The notes beneath the pieces were generated by a model. That model made no database searches, was not told where the DNA came from, and worked only from the letters and a program-made list of their open reading frames with translations. Below, in pieces: positions 25,374 to 36,317 of a DNA stretch of 51,933 nt. The translations under genes were made by a program, and so were the position numbers. Position 1 is the stretch's first letter. Every line of letters begins with the position of its first letter. The DNA comes from Streptococcus mitis subsp. hohhotensis (GTDB lineage Bacteria > Bacillota > Bacilli > Lactobacillales > Streptococcaceae): positions 1-51,933 of the forward strand of contig NZ_JPFZ01000015.1 of the NCBI RefSeq assembly GCF_000722775.1, read 5' to 3'.

Positions 25374-26168
25374 CTAAGATTTTAAGAAAAATAAACAACA
25401 ACCAAGTACGAGAACAACAAGAATGGTCAGCGTATCCTTTCGAGTCCATTTCAATTGTGTGTATTGACTTCTGCCTTTTCCACCCTGATAACCACGCGCT
25501 TCCATGGCGATAGCCAAGGAATCTGCACGTTTTAAACTTGTCGCAAAAAGAGGAATCAAAATGGGAATCATCGCCTTTACTTTTTGAACGATGCTTCCTT
25601 CACCAAAATCCACTCCACGTGCTTTCTGCGCATTCATAATCCGCGTCGTATCATCCATCAAGGTCGGAACAAAACGTAGACTCATGGACAGCATCAATCC
25701 AATTTCATGAACTGGAACTTTCACACGCTTTAAAGGCGCTAACAAAGCTTCGACAGCTGAGGCCAAACTTAAGGGCATGGTCGTTAAGGTTAACAAAGTT
25801 GAAAAGAAAACAATTAATACAAAGCGACAAAAGATAATTCCAGCTTGTTGCAAAGCATAATCCGTAATTCTCACAAACGAAAACTCAAATAAAACATTCC
25901 CATTAGAAATGAAAAACAGTTGAAAAATAGTTGTGAAGGCAATCAAGAAAAACATAGATTTCAAGCCCTGAATAAAAAATGAAAGAGATACTCCGGACAA
26001 GGCAATAAATATCCCTGTCGCTATAAAAAGAATTAGATTCGTCAAGGGATTATTAGCCCAAAAAACGATTAAAATCAGTAGCATCATAGCCAGTAATTTG
26101 CTGCGTGGATCCAATCGGTGAACTATCGAATCCCCTGGGATATAACGCCCCAAAATCATACTATCCAT
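25374..26168 (-). CDS. ecfT: Energy-coupling factor transporter transmembrane protein EcfT
   Basis: A 264-residue membrane scaffold of group II ECF vitamin transporters. It has several transmembrane helices and the two conserved Ala-Arg-Gly-type coupling motifs (ARG in [14 protein letters not shown] and in [10 protein letters not shown]). These coupling helices insert into the two ATPases EcfA1 and EcfA2 encoded upstream. Its start overlaps ecfA2 by 8 nt. It is shared by several S-components (riboflavin, folate, biotin and others) encoded elsewhere. Confidence 0.94.
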   Translation of the reverse strand: MDSMILGRYIPGDSIVHRLDPRSKLLAMMLLILIVFWANNPLTNLILFIATGIFIALSGVSLSFFIQGLKSMFFLIAFTTIFQLFFISNGNVLFEFSFVRITDYALQQAGIIFCRFVLIVFFSTLLTLTTMPLSLASAVEALLAPLKRVKVPVHEIGLMLSMSLRFVPTLMDDTTRIMNAQKARGVDFGEGSIVQKVKAMIPILIPLFATSLKRADSLAIAMEARGYQGGKGRSQYTQLKWTRKDTLTILVVLVLGCCLFFLKS

Positions 26169-27000
26169 TTAGCGACTCCTTGAACTCCTCTATCTTAATC
26201 GGTAATCGTTTAAATGACACGCCTCTATCAGCCAATCGTTTACAAAAGGCCGTAATTTTAGGTACTCCCAACTGCACTTCTTCCATAAAGACAACATCTT
26301 GAAAGACATCACTTGGTTTACCCCCCTTAACTAAACGTCCCTTTTCCATCACATAAACTTGATTTGCATATTCAGCAACGTCATCCATCAAATGCGTTAC
26401 CAAGATAATGGTCATCCCTGACTGGTGGAGTTTTTTGAACAAATTCATCAGCTCTTTTCTTCCCAGGGGATCTAGGCCTGCTGTGGGCTCATCTAAGACT
26501 AATATGGCTGGTTCCATGGCAAGTATGCCTGCAATGGCGACACGTCTCATTTGTCCACCTGATAGCTCAAACGGACTGCGATCAAAAAGTGATTCATCAA
26601 TTCCAACCAGAGCCAGTTTTTCACGCGCAATCTTCACAGCATCTTCTTCAGAAACTCCAAAATTTTGTGGTCCAAAAGCAACATCTTTCAAAACCGTTTC
26701 TTCAAAAATCTGATTTTCAGCAAACTGAAATACTAAGCCAACCTGTTTTCTAATTTGACGAATATCTTTATTTTTAGAAGTCGAGGTGATTAAGGTATCA
26801 AAAACTCGCACACTCCCTTGACTTGGCACCAATAAACCATTTAATAGTTGTAAAATAGTTGATTTACCACTACCTGTATGCCCAATTAAAGCCGTATAAG
26901 AACCATCTTCAATCGTCAAAGAAACATCCGTCAAAGCTGTTGAAGCTAAGGGAGTACCTTCTTGATATGTAAAACTCACATTTTCTAGAGCAATTCCCAT
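26161..27000 (-). CDS. ecfA2: Energy-coupling factor ATPase EcfA2
   Basis: A 279-residue ABC ATPase of the ECF module. It has the A-loop tyrosine (SFTYQEG), Walker A GHTGSGKS (38-45), Q-loop, signature [13 protein letters not shown], Walker [14 protein letters not shown] and the H-loop VTHLMDD. It overlaps the 3' end of ecfA1 by 16 nt and the start of ecfT by 8 nt, so the three are translated as a coupled unit. The reading frame is intact. Confidence 0.95.
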   Translation of the reverse strand: MGIALENVSFTYQEGTPLASTALTDVSLTIEDGSYTALIGHTGSGKSTILQLLNGLLVPSQGSVRVFDTLITSTSKNKDIRQIRKQVGLVFQFAENQIFEETVLKDVAFGPQNFGVSEEDAVKIAREKLALVGIDESLFDRSPFELSGGQMRRVAIAGILAMEPAILVLDEPTAGLDPLGRKELMNLFKKLHQSGMTIILVTHLMDDVAEYANQVYVMEKGRLVKGGKPSDVFQDVVFMEEVQLGVPKITAFCKRLADRGVSFKRLPIKIEEFKESLNG

Positions 27001-27811
27001 AGCTTATCCTCTAGCTCACTTTCTGTCAAATAATTTTCAGGCAAATCATAGCCATTCTGGCTCAAAGAATGTTTTAATTGATTGGCAAAAGGATTGTCTA
27101 ATCCAATTTGATCTAAATCATTTCGAGAGAAAAGAGCTCTTGGACTACTAGTTGATTCAATTGACCCTTTTTTCATGACCAATACACGATCACTCATGGC
27201 AACTTCTTCCAAATCATGTGTAATGGAAATGACGGTCATATCATAGTCTTTTCGAATTCCTTTTACTGTATCAATCAGTTCTCTACGCCCCTCAGGATCC
27301 AACATACTCGTTGCTTCATCTAAGATTAAAATAGCTGGTCTTAGGGCTACAACACCTGCAATGGCCACACGTTGCTTTTGGCCACCTGATAGACGCGCTG
27401 GCTCTCTCTTTTTAAAGTCCAACATGCCAACCAAATCCAGAGCTTCCTCCACTCTCTTTTTCATTTCTTGACGAGAAAGTCCCTGATTTTCCAAACCAAA
27501 AGCAACATCATCTTCAACAGTCGCTCCAACGAATTGATTATCTGGATTTTGAAAAACCATACCGATTTGACGACGTATATTCCAAACATTTTCCTCAGTC
27601 AGCCGTTGACCATCAATTACAATCTCTCCGGATTCTGCTTCCAGTAAGCCATCAATTAAACGAACCGTCGTTGATTTACCACTACCATTATGCCCTACAA
27701 TCGAAAGCCATTCCCCACGTTTCACGTGAAACGTAATATCCTTCACATCATAGTATTCTTGACTTTCCTTATAACGAAAAAAAGATTTTTTACATCAATT
27801 ACTGATTTCAT
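26985..27811 (-). CDS. ecfA1: Energy-coupling factor ATPase EcfA1, apparent 1-nt frameshift near the N-terminus
   Basis: An ABC ATPase with Walker A GHNGSGKS, signature [13 protein letters not shown], Walker [14 protein letters not shown] and H-loop ITHDLEEVA. The natural start is the ATG at 27811, which overlaps the pgsA stop (ATGA) and gives [12 protein letters not shown]. The frame then breaks at a run of seven T (plus-strand A7, 27777-27783). With eight T it continues as [16 protein letters not shown] and yields about 275 residues, the expected length. As written, the only open frame starts at a GTG (27746) and lacks the first strand and the A-loop tyrosine. EcfA1 is needed for vitamin uptake, so a sequence error or a recent mutation is likelier than an old pseudogene. 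A parS site lies in the coding region. Confidence 0.9.
27718..27733. other. parS site (ParB-binding centromere) within ecfA1
   Basis: CGTTTCACGTGAAACG is a perfect 16-bp palindrome that matches the Bacillus/Streptococcus parS consensus TGTTTCACGTGAAACA except at the outermost bases. parB itself is 21 kb away, beside oriC. ParB should load here and recruit SMC. Confidence 0.88.
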
Positions 27812-28353
27812 TTCGAACCAAATGTCCCTTTAAATACATAGGCACTACTCTTGAAATAGTCATAGCCAGAGTAGATAGTGAAAAACAAGGCTACATAAAG
27901 TAGAACTTGACCAAGCAAAGTCCAATGTAATAGCAAGAAAATAATCGCAAACATCTGACTAAAAGTTTTAATTTTTCCAGGCATTGCCGCTGCTAAAACC
28001 GTTCCACCAGTTTCAACCAATAAAAGCCTTAAACCTGTCACAGCCAACTCACGACAGATAATCACTGCAACAATCCAAGCCGGAGCCATACCTAACTCAA
28101 TCAGCATAATAAAAGCCGACATAACTAGTAACTTATCCGCCATAGGATCTGCAAATTTACCAAAATTACTGACCACATTCCATTTACGAGCTAAATATCC
28201 ATCTAAATAGTCGGTAATACTGGCAACAGCAAAGATAATAGCTGCCACTATATGACTCTCTATCGAATTTCCTATCGTTAAAATAAAGATAAAAATAGGT
28301 ATAAAGAGAATTCGACCTATTGTTAAGAGATTGGGAATTTGTTCTTTTTTCAT
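27808..28353 (-). CDS. pgsA: CDP-diacylglycerol-glycerol-3-phosphate 3-phosphatidyltransferase
   Basis: A 181-residue integral membrane enzyme making phosphatidylglycerol phosphate, the first committed step to phosphatidylglycerol. It has the CDP-alcohol phosphotransferase motif DYLDGYLARKWNVVSNFGKFADPMADK (D-G-x2-A-R-x8-G-x3-D-x3-D) near 48-75 and about five membrane helices. Its stop overlaps the ecfA1 start. It follows rodZ by 10 bp, within a run of genes on the same strand. Confidence 0.96.
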   Translation of the reverse strand: MKKEQIPNLLTIGRILFIPIFIFILTIGNSIESHIVAAIIFAVASITDYLDGYLARKWNVVSNFGKFADPMADKLLVMSAFIMLIELGMAPAWIVAVIICRELAVTGLRLLLVETGGTVLAAAMPGKIKTFSQMFAIIFLLLHWTLLGQVLLYVALFFTIYSGYDYFKSSAYVFKGTFGSK

Positions 28354-28363
28354 TCGTTTTTCC

Positions 28364-29215
28364 TTAATTTTTAGTAAAGGTTACAGTGATTTGTCCAGTC
28401 TGAGCTGTTAATTTCGATAAATCAACAGTCTGATTATCTACTGTCAAAGCAACACCTTTTACAACACCTAAGGTAATTGTTACAGGACTTTTAGTTGCAA
28501 CTGTTGCTTCTGCACTTTTCTTCTCTGGCGATAAGGTTACACCGCCCTCAAGTTCGCTTTCTGAAACGCTGACCCAACTTGTAACATCTGAAACTGCCAA
28601 TTGCAATTTAACTGTTTCCTTACTTGTCTTATAAGCGATTTCTACATGACTTCCTTCGCCTGATACACTTATAGCTGATTCTATACTAGAAGAACTGCTA
28701 GATGAACTACTACTTGAGGAGTGGGGAACAGAGCTAGTTGAACTTATTGAACTTGTTGATTGAATCACACTGTAATTAGAAAGAGAAGGCCCCTCTGGTT
28801 GAGTTTGAATATAGTTCCAAACATAATAGGTCACAAAAATTAAAATCGATAAAGCAAAAAGGATAAAATAAAATAAAGGTAAAAAGGATGTTTTTTTCTT
28901 CTTTTTCTTACTTGAACGTCTACGACCTGTCAACTCATCTTCATCAACATCTACTTCCTCATAAGTAATCATACTCCCAGAATCATAAGCATCCAAAACA
29001 ATTTGATCATCTAACTCAACAGCCCATGCATATTTTTTCAAGAAAGAACGCGTGTAAAAAGGACTTGGAAGTTGATCGAAATCGTCTGCTTCCATTGCTT
29101 CCAACATATCTAACTGGATTTCTGTCTTTTTCTGCAATTCATCTAAACTCAATCCCTGATTGATTCTAGCTAATCGTAAAACCTCACCAATTGTTTTTTT
29201 CCTCATACTTGTCAT
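28364..29215 (-). CDS. rodZ: RodZ-like membrane protein (HTH_25, TM helix, DUF4115)
   Basis: A 283-residue bitopic protein. The N-terminal cytoplasmic helix-turn-helix domain (about 5-75; IGEVLRLARINQGLSLDELQ) is of the HTH_25 type. A basic stretch (RRSSKKKKKKT), one transmembrane helix (about 110-132) and a Ser-rich extracellular linker (runs of Ser near 160-178) follow, then a DUF4115 beta domain. It corresponds to RodZ/CozE-partner proteins that act with MreCD in elongation. An alternative start three codons later (29206) is possible. A short homopolymeric Ser region may vary in length between strains. Confidence 0.9.
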   Translation of the reverse strand: MTSMRKKTIGEVLRLARINQGLSLDELQKKTEIQLDMLEAMEADDFDQLPSPFYTRSFLKKYAWAVELDDQIVLDAYDSGSMITYEEVDVDEDELTGRRRSSKKKKKKTSFLPLFYFILFALSILIFVTYYVWNYIQTQPEGPSLSNYSVIQSTSSISSTSSVPHSSSSSSSSSSSSIESAISVSGEGSHVEIAYKTSKETVKLQLAVSDVTSWVSVSESELEGGVTLSPEKKSAEATVATKSPVTITLGVVKGVALTVDNQTVDLSKLTAQTGQITVTFTKN

Positions 29216-29247
29216 CCCTTCTTTCTAGTGTCTATTATGATAGGTTA

Positions 29248-30531
29248 CTACGATGGGAATATTGTAAAATCAACTATATCCCCTTCATCTATTAAGTGAT
29301 GCCCTGCTTCAAGGACATCCTCTAAAGTAATTTCCTGTAAAATCTTTGGTAAATCAAAAATTGTCTCACCATATTCAAAAGCATCATATTGCGTTGCAAT
29401 AAATTCAAGAGAGTTCATGCTACTGAAAAATTCTCCAAACATCTCTCTTTTTATAATATCTAAATGATCCTCTGTAATATCTAAATCCTTTGTAAAATTA
29501 CGAATGGCCTTCCTAAATTGATGAGATAAAGCAACTGGCTCTTTCGTATCCATTGTCAACATAACAAAATGAAAACGACTTGTTACTTCAATTTCAAGAG
29601 ATAAGGAAGCATCTATTTTACCTGACTCATATAACTTTTGAAAACGATCCGAAGTCCAACCAAACATCATTGCAAACAATAATTTTAATAAAACATGATG
29701 TCGATAGCAATCCGCCTCAGCAACTTCTCGATTACCTCTAATCCCAATCGCTAGTTTGGGAGAAGATACTTCCATTCTCATACTGTCTGTTTGCTTTACA
29801 GACTGTAAAACAAATTTTTCTCTTACTACTTCCTGAACATCTAAATCTTTCAATTCTTTTCTTTCAAAATAGTCCTGTACTTGCTCCACATCAAAATCAC
29901 CAACTAAAAACAGATACATGTTTACAGGTTTGTAAAACTTTGTAAAATTTTCTTGCAATTTAGTTAGATTGATTTGGGAAATAGACTCCTCGATTCCAAC
30001 TATATCCGTTGCTAAAGGTGTACCAGGATACAAATTCGCTAAGGTTGAAAAGAATAAACACGAATCTGGATCATCTTGATACATTTCTCGTTCTTGCTGA
30101 ATAATATCCTGCTCTCTTAAAATGGAATCTTCAGAAAAATGTGCTGATGTTACCAATTCATCAAGTAACTCTAAATTTTCTAAAAAATGATCCGTTGCTG
30201 AAAAAAGATAACTTGTTTTTGTAAAGCTTGTAAAGGCATTACTATCTGCACCTAGACTCGTAAAAGCAGACATCAAATCGCTAGCATCTTCTCTCTCAAA
30301 TAATTTATGTTCAAGAAAATGAGCAATTCCTCCAGGATATTCTTTTACATCTCCGTCAACTTCTGTGACAAGCGTATCTACCGAACCAAACTGTACAGTT
30401 ACACTCCCGTAAACCTCTTTAAATTCCTTTTTAGGCAAAAGAGCAACTGTCAATCCATTGGCCAAACGAGTTCGATAAACCATTTCTTTTACAGCTGGAT
30501 AGTATTTTTCTTCAAAAACAACCTTTGTCAT
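29248..30531 (-). CDS. M16 family zinc metallopeptidase (YmfH-like)
   Basis: A 427-residue pitrilysin-family protein with the inverted zinc motif HFLEH (in GGIAHFLEHKLFE) and a downstream Glu in the expected region, so it should be catalytically active. It pairs with the adjacent motif-less homologue (30528-31778), as in YmfF/YmfH and two-subunit processing peptidases. The two genes overlap by 4 nt. Predicted to be cytoplasmic, with no signal peptide. The substrate is unknown; peptide processing is inferred. Confidence 0.9.
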   Translation of the reverse strand: MTKVVFEEKYYPAVKEMVYRTRLANGLTVALLPKKEFKEVYGSVTVQFGSVDTLVTEVDGDVKEYPGGIAHFLEHKLFEREDASDLMSAFTSLGADSNAFTSFTKTSYLFSATDHFLENLELLDELVTSAHFSEDSILREQDIIQQEREMYQDDPDSCLFFSTLANLYPGTPLATDIVGIEESISQINLTKLQENFTKFYKPVNMYLFLVGDFDVEQVQDYFERKELKDLDVQEVVREKFVLQSVKQTDSMRMEVSSPKLAIGIRGNREVAEADCYRHHVLLKLLFAMMFGWTSDRFQKLYESGKIDASLSLEIEVTSRFHFVMLTMDTKEPVALSHQFRKAIRNFTKDLDITEDHLDIIKREMFGEFFSSMNSLEFIATQYDAFEYGETIFDLPKILQEITLEDVLEAGHHLIDEGDIVDFTIFPS

Positions 30532-31778
30532 TCTATTCCTTCCATAAAGTAAATCGCCTGTAGTTTCACATTATTAGCTGCTCTACAAATAGCATCTTTG
30601 TCAACTTGCTCGAGTTTTGCAATCCAACTTTTAAAGTCTGCTGAAGATTTTCCAAGTAAGGCATTTTGATAAGCACGTTCAATCAATGAACTTTGATTAT
30701 CTTGAGAAAGTAACAGAGATCGACGAATCATTTCCTTGGTCTGCTCTAGCTCAAGCTCTGTAAAATATCCTTTTTTTAAATCAAGCAGTTGATTATTCAT
30801 CATTTTACGAGCCTGATTACGATTTTCTCGATTGATACCAGCATACATCCTCAAGAATCCACTAAACAAATCGAGTTGACTTGAAATTGTATAAGCTAAT
30901 CCAGCATTTTCACGGACATTTGTAAAGAGCTTAGAGTGAGCAAATCCACCAAGTAAACCATTCATTACAATCATGGGTAAATGTTGCTCATCACCATATT
31001 CAGAAGGGCAATGATAACCTAATTCCAAAATGGATTGTCCCACATTTTTCCGAACCATACCTTCCTGAAGGATATTGGAATAAGGTTGACAATACTGAAC
31101 CTTCACATCTCCTTTTCGAGCTTTAAAGCCAAACGATTCTAATACATTTTGAATTTCAACCTCATTAAAATCTCCTAGGAAAAAGAAATCTATTCGATCA
31201 TTGGACAAAAATTCTTGGAAACAAGAATAAGAACTTTGTGGAGTTTCAGCTAAAATACGATTTCGTAAATCACTATATTCCAATTGGAGACGTTCATCAT
31301 GAAAAAATAATTTATCTAATTCTTTATGTGCAAAATAAAAAGAATCATCCATATCAGTTGCTAAACTTGCTAGCAATTGTTTTTTCTCAATTTCAAATAA
31401 GTCCGAATCAAACCCATTATCAAATACTACGGGTGAAAAAAGAGTTTCTTTTACAAGTTCCAAAACCTGAGAAGTTAGAACATTTTTCCTACTTAAAAAC
31501 TCATCACGAACATAGGTAAATGTCAATTCTACAATATGACTTTGCCCTCTTCTGAAACAATTAGTTGACATATCTGTGCCGTATAGACTGGCTAAATGTC
31601 TCCTCAAATCTTGAGAAGTGGGGTACATCTGATTAGCAGTCTCTAGCATACTCGCACTCAACATGCGACCTGCAATCGTATCAAGGGATAATGGAGCGGT
31701 AAAACGCACGGCGATTTTGTTCGTTTTAAACTTTTTTGATTGGATAAAATGTGTTGAAATTCCATGCACTAACTCCAT
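30528..31778 (-). CDS. M16 family peptidase-like subunit without zinc motif (YmfF-like)
   Basis: A 416-residue M16 homologue in which the HxxEH position reads SASMLETA, so the zinc site is lost; it probably acts as the non-catalytic partner of the following gene. The C-terminal M16 domain retains GLLGGFAHSKLFTNVRENAGLAYTI, a family hallmark. It heads the run of minus-strand genes and has its own promoter (TATAAT at 31811-31806 on the minus strand), divergent from yaaA-recF. The ribosome site AAGGAGG precedes the ATG. Confidence 0.9.
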   Translation of the reverse strand: MELVHGISTHFIQSKKFKTNKIAVRFTAPLSLDTIAGRMLSASMLETANQMYPTSQDLRRHLASLYGTDMSTNCFRRGQSHIVELTFTYVRDEFLSRKNVLTSQVLELVKETLFSPVVFDNGFDSDLFEIEKKQLLASLATDMDDSFYFAHKELDKLFFHDERLQLEYSDLRNRILAETPQSSYSCFQEFLSNDRIDFFFLGDFNEVEIQNVLESFGFKARKGDVKVQYCQPYSNILQEGMVRKNVGQSILELGYHCPSEYGDEQHLPMIVMNGLLGGFAHSKLFTNVRENAGLAYTISSQLDLFSGFLRMYAGINRENRNQARKMMNNQLLDLKKGYFTELELEQTKEMIRRSLLLSQDNQSSLIERAYQNALLGKSSADFKSWIAKLEQVDKDAICRAANNVKLQAIYFMEGIE

Positions 31779-31805
31779 GATTTACCTCCTTATATACAGA
31801 CTTCT

Positions 31806-31811
31806 ATTATA
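31806..31811 (-). promoter_or_regulatory. -10 of the M16 peptidase operon
   Basis: TATAAT on the minus strand, 27 bp upstream of the start codon, divergent from the yaaA-recF promoter. Confidence 0.7.
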
Positions 31812-31910
31812 TCACGAAAACCTGAAATTTTCTTGTTCTCTGTAACACTTTTGAAATAAAAATCGCTTACATTTCTCCCTATTTCTCTCACTATTTTTAG
31901 GAAAATATGG

Positions 31911-31916
31911 TATAAT
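31911..31916 (+). promoter_or_regulatory. Extended -10 of the yaaA-recF operon
   Basis: TATAAT is preceded by TGG (extended -10), 20 bp upstream of the yaaA ATG. Confidence 0.75.
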
Positions 31917-31936
31917 ACCAAAGATTGAGGTGAATT

Positions 31937-32305
31937 ATGGAATACAAATTATTTGAAGAATTTATTACCCTCCAAGCACTACTCAAAGAACTTGGAATTA
32001 CACATAGCGGAGGAGCTATCAAATCATTTCTCTCTGAACATTCTGTTTACTTTAATGGGGAATTAGAGAGTCGTCGCGGTAAAAAACTTCGTATTGGCGA
32101 TAAAATTGACATCCCTGACATGAATATTGACATCTTGTTGACACGACCTACTTCTGAGGAGCAAGATGAATACCAAGCTTATAAAGTTGAAAAAGAACGA
32201 ATCGCTAAACTCGTCAAAGAGATGAATAAGGGAGTAAAAAAAGACAAATCGAAACCTGCTTCATCACCAAAAAGCAAACAAGCTCCGCGATTCCCTGGTA
32301 GATAA
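31937..32305 (+). CDS. yaaA: S4-domain RNA-binding protein YaaA
   Basis: A 122-residue protein whose first 70 residues form an S4-like RNA-binding domain ([44 protein letters not shown]). A lysine-rich, probably disordered tail follows. Orthologues sit next to recF in most Firmicutes and have been linked to 50S assembly. It is cotranscribed with recF (2-bp gap). The ribosome site TTGAGGTG precedes the ATG. Confidence 0.9.
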   Translation: MEYKLFEEFITLQALLKELGITHSGGAIKSFLSEHSVYFNGELESRRGKKLRIGDKIDIPDMNIDILLTRPTSEEQDEYQAYKVEKERIAKLVKEMNKGVKKDKSKPASSPKSKQAPRFPGR

Positions 32306-32307
32306 TC

Positions 32308-33405
32308 ATGTGGCTACAACACCTATCTCTCAAGACTTTTCGTAACTATAAAGAGACGAAAATAGACTTTAATCCTAAATTAAATGTCTTTTTAGGACGC
32401 AATGCGCAAGGTAAAACAAATATGTTAGAGGCTATCTATTTTTTAGCCTTAACACGTAGTCATCGGACTCGAACAGATAAAAATCTCATTCATTTTGACG
32501 AGGAACAACTTCATCTTTCAGGTCTTGTTCAGAAACAAACGGGATCCATTCCTCTCGAAATCGAACTAACACAAAAAGGCCGTGTGACAAAAGTTAATCA
32601 TTTAAAACAGGCACGCCTTTCAGATTATGTAGGACACATGAATGTTGTCTTATTTGCTCCTGAAGATTTACAACTAATTAAAGGAGCACCTTCGGTTCGA
32701 CGAAAATTCATTGATATGGAACTTGGACAAATCAAGCCAATCTATTTATCTGACTTAACCAATTATAACCACATCCTAAAGCAAAGAAACACTTACCTAA
32801 AATCAGCTCAAAAAATAGATGAAACCTTCCTTTCAGTGTTGGATGATCAGCTAGTTGATTATGGATGTCGTGTAATGAATCACCGCTTAGATTTCATAAA
32901 AAAACTAGAATCATTTGGGCGTAAGAAACATTTTGAACTCTCTAATCAGATTGAAGAGTTGTCAATATTCTATCAATCTTCTGTAAAGCCAACTGACAAA
33001 GAAGACTTATCCGAATCTTTCAAAATTGCTTTAGAAAAAAGTAGATCCAGAGATTTATTTAAAAAGAATACTGGTGTTGGTCCTCATCGAGACGACATTT
33101 CTTTTTATATAAATGGGATGGATGCTAGTTTCGGAAGTCAAGGCCAACATCGTAGTCTCGTCCTTTCTATAAAATTAGCAGAAATCGAGTTAATGGAAAG
33201 TATTACTACAGAATCTCCAATATTACTGCTTGACGATGTCATGAGTGAACTTGACAACACTAGACAGTTAAAATTATTAGAAACGATTTCTCATTCAATC
33301 CAAACCTTTATCACAACAACAAGCTTAGATCATCTTCAAAATCTGCCAGAAAATCTAAGTATCTTCACTATTCAGGATGGTAAAGTTACTGTAAATGAAA
33401 ATTGA
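32308..33405 (+). CDS. recF: DNA replication and repair protein RecF
   Basis: A 365-residue SMC-like ATPase that loads RecA at gaps. It has Walker A GRNAQGKT (30-37), the signature near 270 ([18 protein letters not shown]) and Walker [13 protein letters not shown]. It follows yaaA in one operon and ends in a bidirectional terminator shared with guaB. In many Firmicutes recF is beside dnaN; here, as usual for streptococci, it is about 18 kb away. Confidence 0.96.
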   Translation: MWLQHLSLKTFRNYKETKIDFNPKLNVFLGRNAQGKTNMLEAIYFLALTRSHRTRTDKNLIHFDEEQLHLSGLVQKQTGSIPLEIELTQKGRVTKVNHLKQARLSDYVGHMNVVLFAPEDLQLIKGAPSVRRKFIDMELGQIKPIYLSDLTNYNHILKQRNTYLKSAQKIDETFLSVLDDQLVDYGCRVMNHRLDFIKKLESFGRKKHFELSNQIEELSIFYQSSVKPTDKEDLSESFKIALEKSRSRDLFKKNTGVGPHRDDISFYINGMDASFGSQGQHRSLVLSIKLAEIELMESITTESPILLLDDVMSELDNTRQLKLLETISHSIQTFITTTSLDHLQNLPENLSIFTIQDGKVTVNEN

Positions 33406-33414
33406 CAACTTTGT

Positions 33415-33446
33415 AAAAGAACTCCTGTTTTTACTGGAGTTCTTTT
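33415..33446. terminator. Bidirectional terminator between recF and guaB
   Basis: Perfect 11-bp stem AAAAGAACTCC / GGAGTTCTTTT with a 10-nt loop, and T-runs in both directions. Confidence 0.9.
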
Positions 33447-33456
33447 CATTGTTTTT

Positions 33457-35017
<1,561 letters not shown>

Positions 35018-35036
35018 ATGTTACAGGGGTAAATAA

Positions 35037-35072
35037 AAAACTATCTTTTCTTCGAGATAGAAATGATAGTTT
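35037..35072 (-). terminator. trpS terminator
   Basis: On the minus strand AAACTATC and GATAGTTT form the outer stem with an inner TTTCT / AGAAA pairing, followed by TTTATTT. Confidence 0.7.
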
Positions 35073-35086
35073 CTTGTAAAATAAAC

Positions 35087-36112
35087 TTAGTTAAAGTAAT
35101 GAAGTCCCATTGCTCCTTTAACCTCAGATAGGGTTTGACCTGCAACTTCACGCGCTCTTTCACTACCTTTTTGAAGCATATTATAAACTTCTCCCATATC
35201 CTTAGCAAATTCAATACGGCGCTCACGAATAGGACCAAGTTCACGTTCTAATATTTCAAGTAGATAACGCTTGGTCTTCACATCACCAAGACCACCTCGT
35301 TGATAATGTTCTTTCATGTCAGCAATTTCTTGAGTATCTTCTGGACGACCAAAAACATCTAGATAATGGAAAACCATATTTCCTTCAATTTTACCTGGAT
35401 CCTCAACGCGGATATGATCTGGATCTGTATACATACTCATCACTTTTTTACGCAAAGTATCCGCATCATCAGCTAAATAAATACCGTTATTGAGTGATTT
35501 AGACATTTTAGCATTTCCATCTAAACCAGGTAAACGCCCTGCTCTCTCATTTTCTGGATAAATACCTTCCGGTTCCACCAAGACATCACAATTATATGCA
35601 TTGTTAAAAGAACGAACAATCTCACGAGTTTGCTCAATCATTGGTTTCTGATCTGTCCCAACAGGAACATAATTGGCCTTGAAAGCTGTGATGTCAGCTG
35701 CTTGAGCTATTGGATAGACCAAGAATCCTGTCGGAATGCTTTCTCCAAATCCTTTCTGAGCAATTTCTGTCTTGACAGTTGGATTGCGCTCCAAACGTGC
35801 TAATGAAACCAGATTCATATAATACATAGACAACTCAGCCAACTCTGGAATCTGGCTTTGAATAAAGATAGTTGATTTACTTGGATCCAATCCAACTGCA
35901 AGATAATCCAAAGCCACATTTCCGATAGACTCTACAATGGTTTGAGGATCTTTGGCATGATCTGTCAAGGCTTGTTGGTCAGCCAAGAACACAAACATAT
36001 CATACTTATCCTCTTCCTGGAATAATACTCGATTTTTGAGACTTCCAACATAATGTCCAATATGCAATTTTCCTGTTGGACGGTCTCCTGTTAAAATAAT
36101 GGGTTTAGTCAT
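35087..36112 (-). CDS. trpS: Tryptophanyl-tRNA synthetase
   Basis: A 341-residue class I aminoacyl-tRNA synthetase with the HIGH motif (His17 to His20, [11 protein letters not shown]) and the KMSKS motif (NAKMSKS) near 200. Length is typical of TrpRS. The leader is short and has no T-box antiterminator motif, so regulation by uncharged tRNA is not indicated. The ribosome site GAAGGAG precedes the ATG. Confidence 0.97.
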   Translation of the reverse strand: MTKPIILTGDRPTGKLHIGHYVGSLKNRVLFQEEDKYDMFVFLADQQALTDHAKDPQTIVESIGNVALDYLAVGLDPSKSTIFIQSQIPELAELSMYYMNLVSLARLERNPTVKTEIAQKGFGESIPTGFLVYPIAQAADITAFKANYVPVGTDQKPMIEQTREIVRSFNNAYNCDVLVEPEGIYPENERAGRLPGLDGNAKMSKSLNNGIYLADDADTLRKKVMSMYTDPDHIRVEDPGKIEGNMVFHYLDVFGRPEDTQEIADMKEHYQRGGLGDVKTKRYLLEILERELGPIRERRIEFAKDMGEVYNMLQKGSERAREVAGQTLSEVKGAMGLHYFN

Positions 36113-36140
36113 TTTATTCTCCTTCGATATGGTCCCTTCA

Positions 36141-36146
36141 ATTATA
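36141..36146 (-). promoter_or_regulatory. -10 of trpS
   Basis: TATAAT on the minus strand, 28 bp upstream of the trpS start. The -35 is poorly defined. Confidence 0.6.
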
Positions 36147-36206
36147 GCATTTTTTTAATGAAATAACCGCAATTTATCAAAATAAATCAACCTTGCTATT
36201 TACGGA

Positions 36207-36243
36207 TTTGTGTAAAGTATGCTGTAAATGTAATTTACACAAA
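36207..36243. repeat. Inverted repeat with TGTAAA half-sites between trpS and the ABC-F gene
   Basis: 10-bp arms TTTGTGTAAA (36207-36216) and TTTACACAAA (36234-36243) are perfectly complementary across 17 nt that carry further TGTAAA/TGTAAT copies (36223, 36229). It lies 16 bp upstream of the ABC-F promoter -35, a position fitting a regulator-binding site. It has no T-run, so it is not a terminator. Confidence 0.6.
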
Positions 36244-36259
36244 ATTGACAGATAAAAAT

Positions 36260-36288
36260 TTGAATATTTCCGTATTTTCTAGTAGAAT
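36260..36288 (+). promoter_or_regulatory. Promoter of the ABC-F gene
   Basis: TTGAAT (36260-36265), a 17-bp spacer and TAGAAT (36283-36288) lie 29 bp upstream of the TTG start. A TTGACA at 36245-36250 has no -10 at suitable spacing. Confidence 0.65.
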
Positions 36289-36317
36289 AAATATATTACA
36301 CATATAGGAGAAAAATA

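Noticed and set aside
36113-36316. T-box riboswitch upstream of trpS
   Set aside because: The leader from the -10 to the ATG is only about 25 nt, and no GGGTGGNACCGCG-type T-box motif is present.
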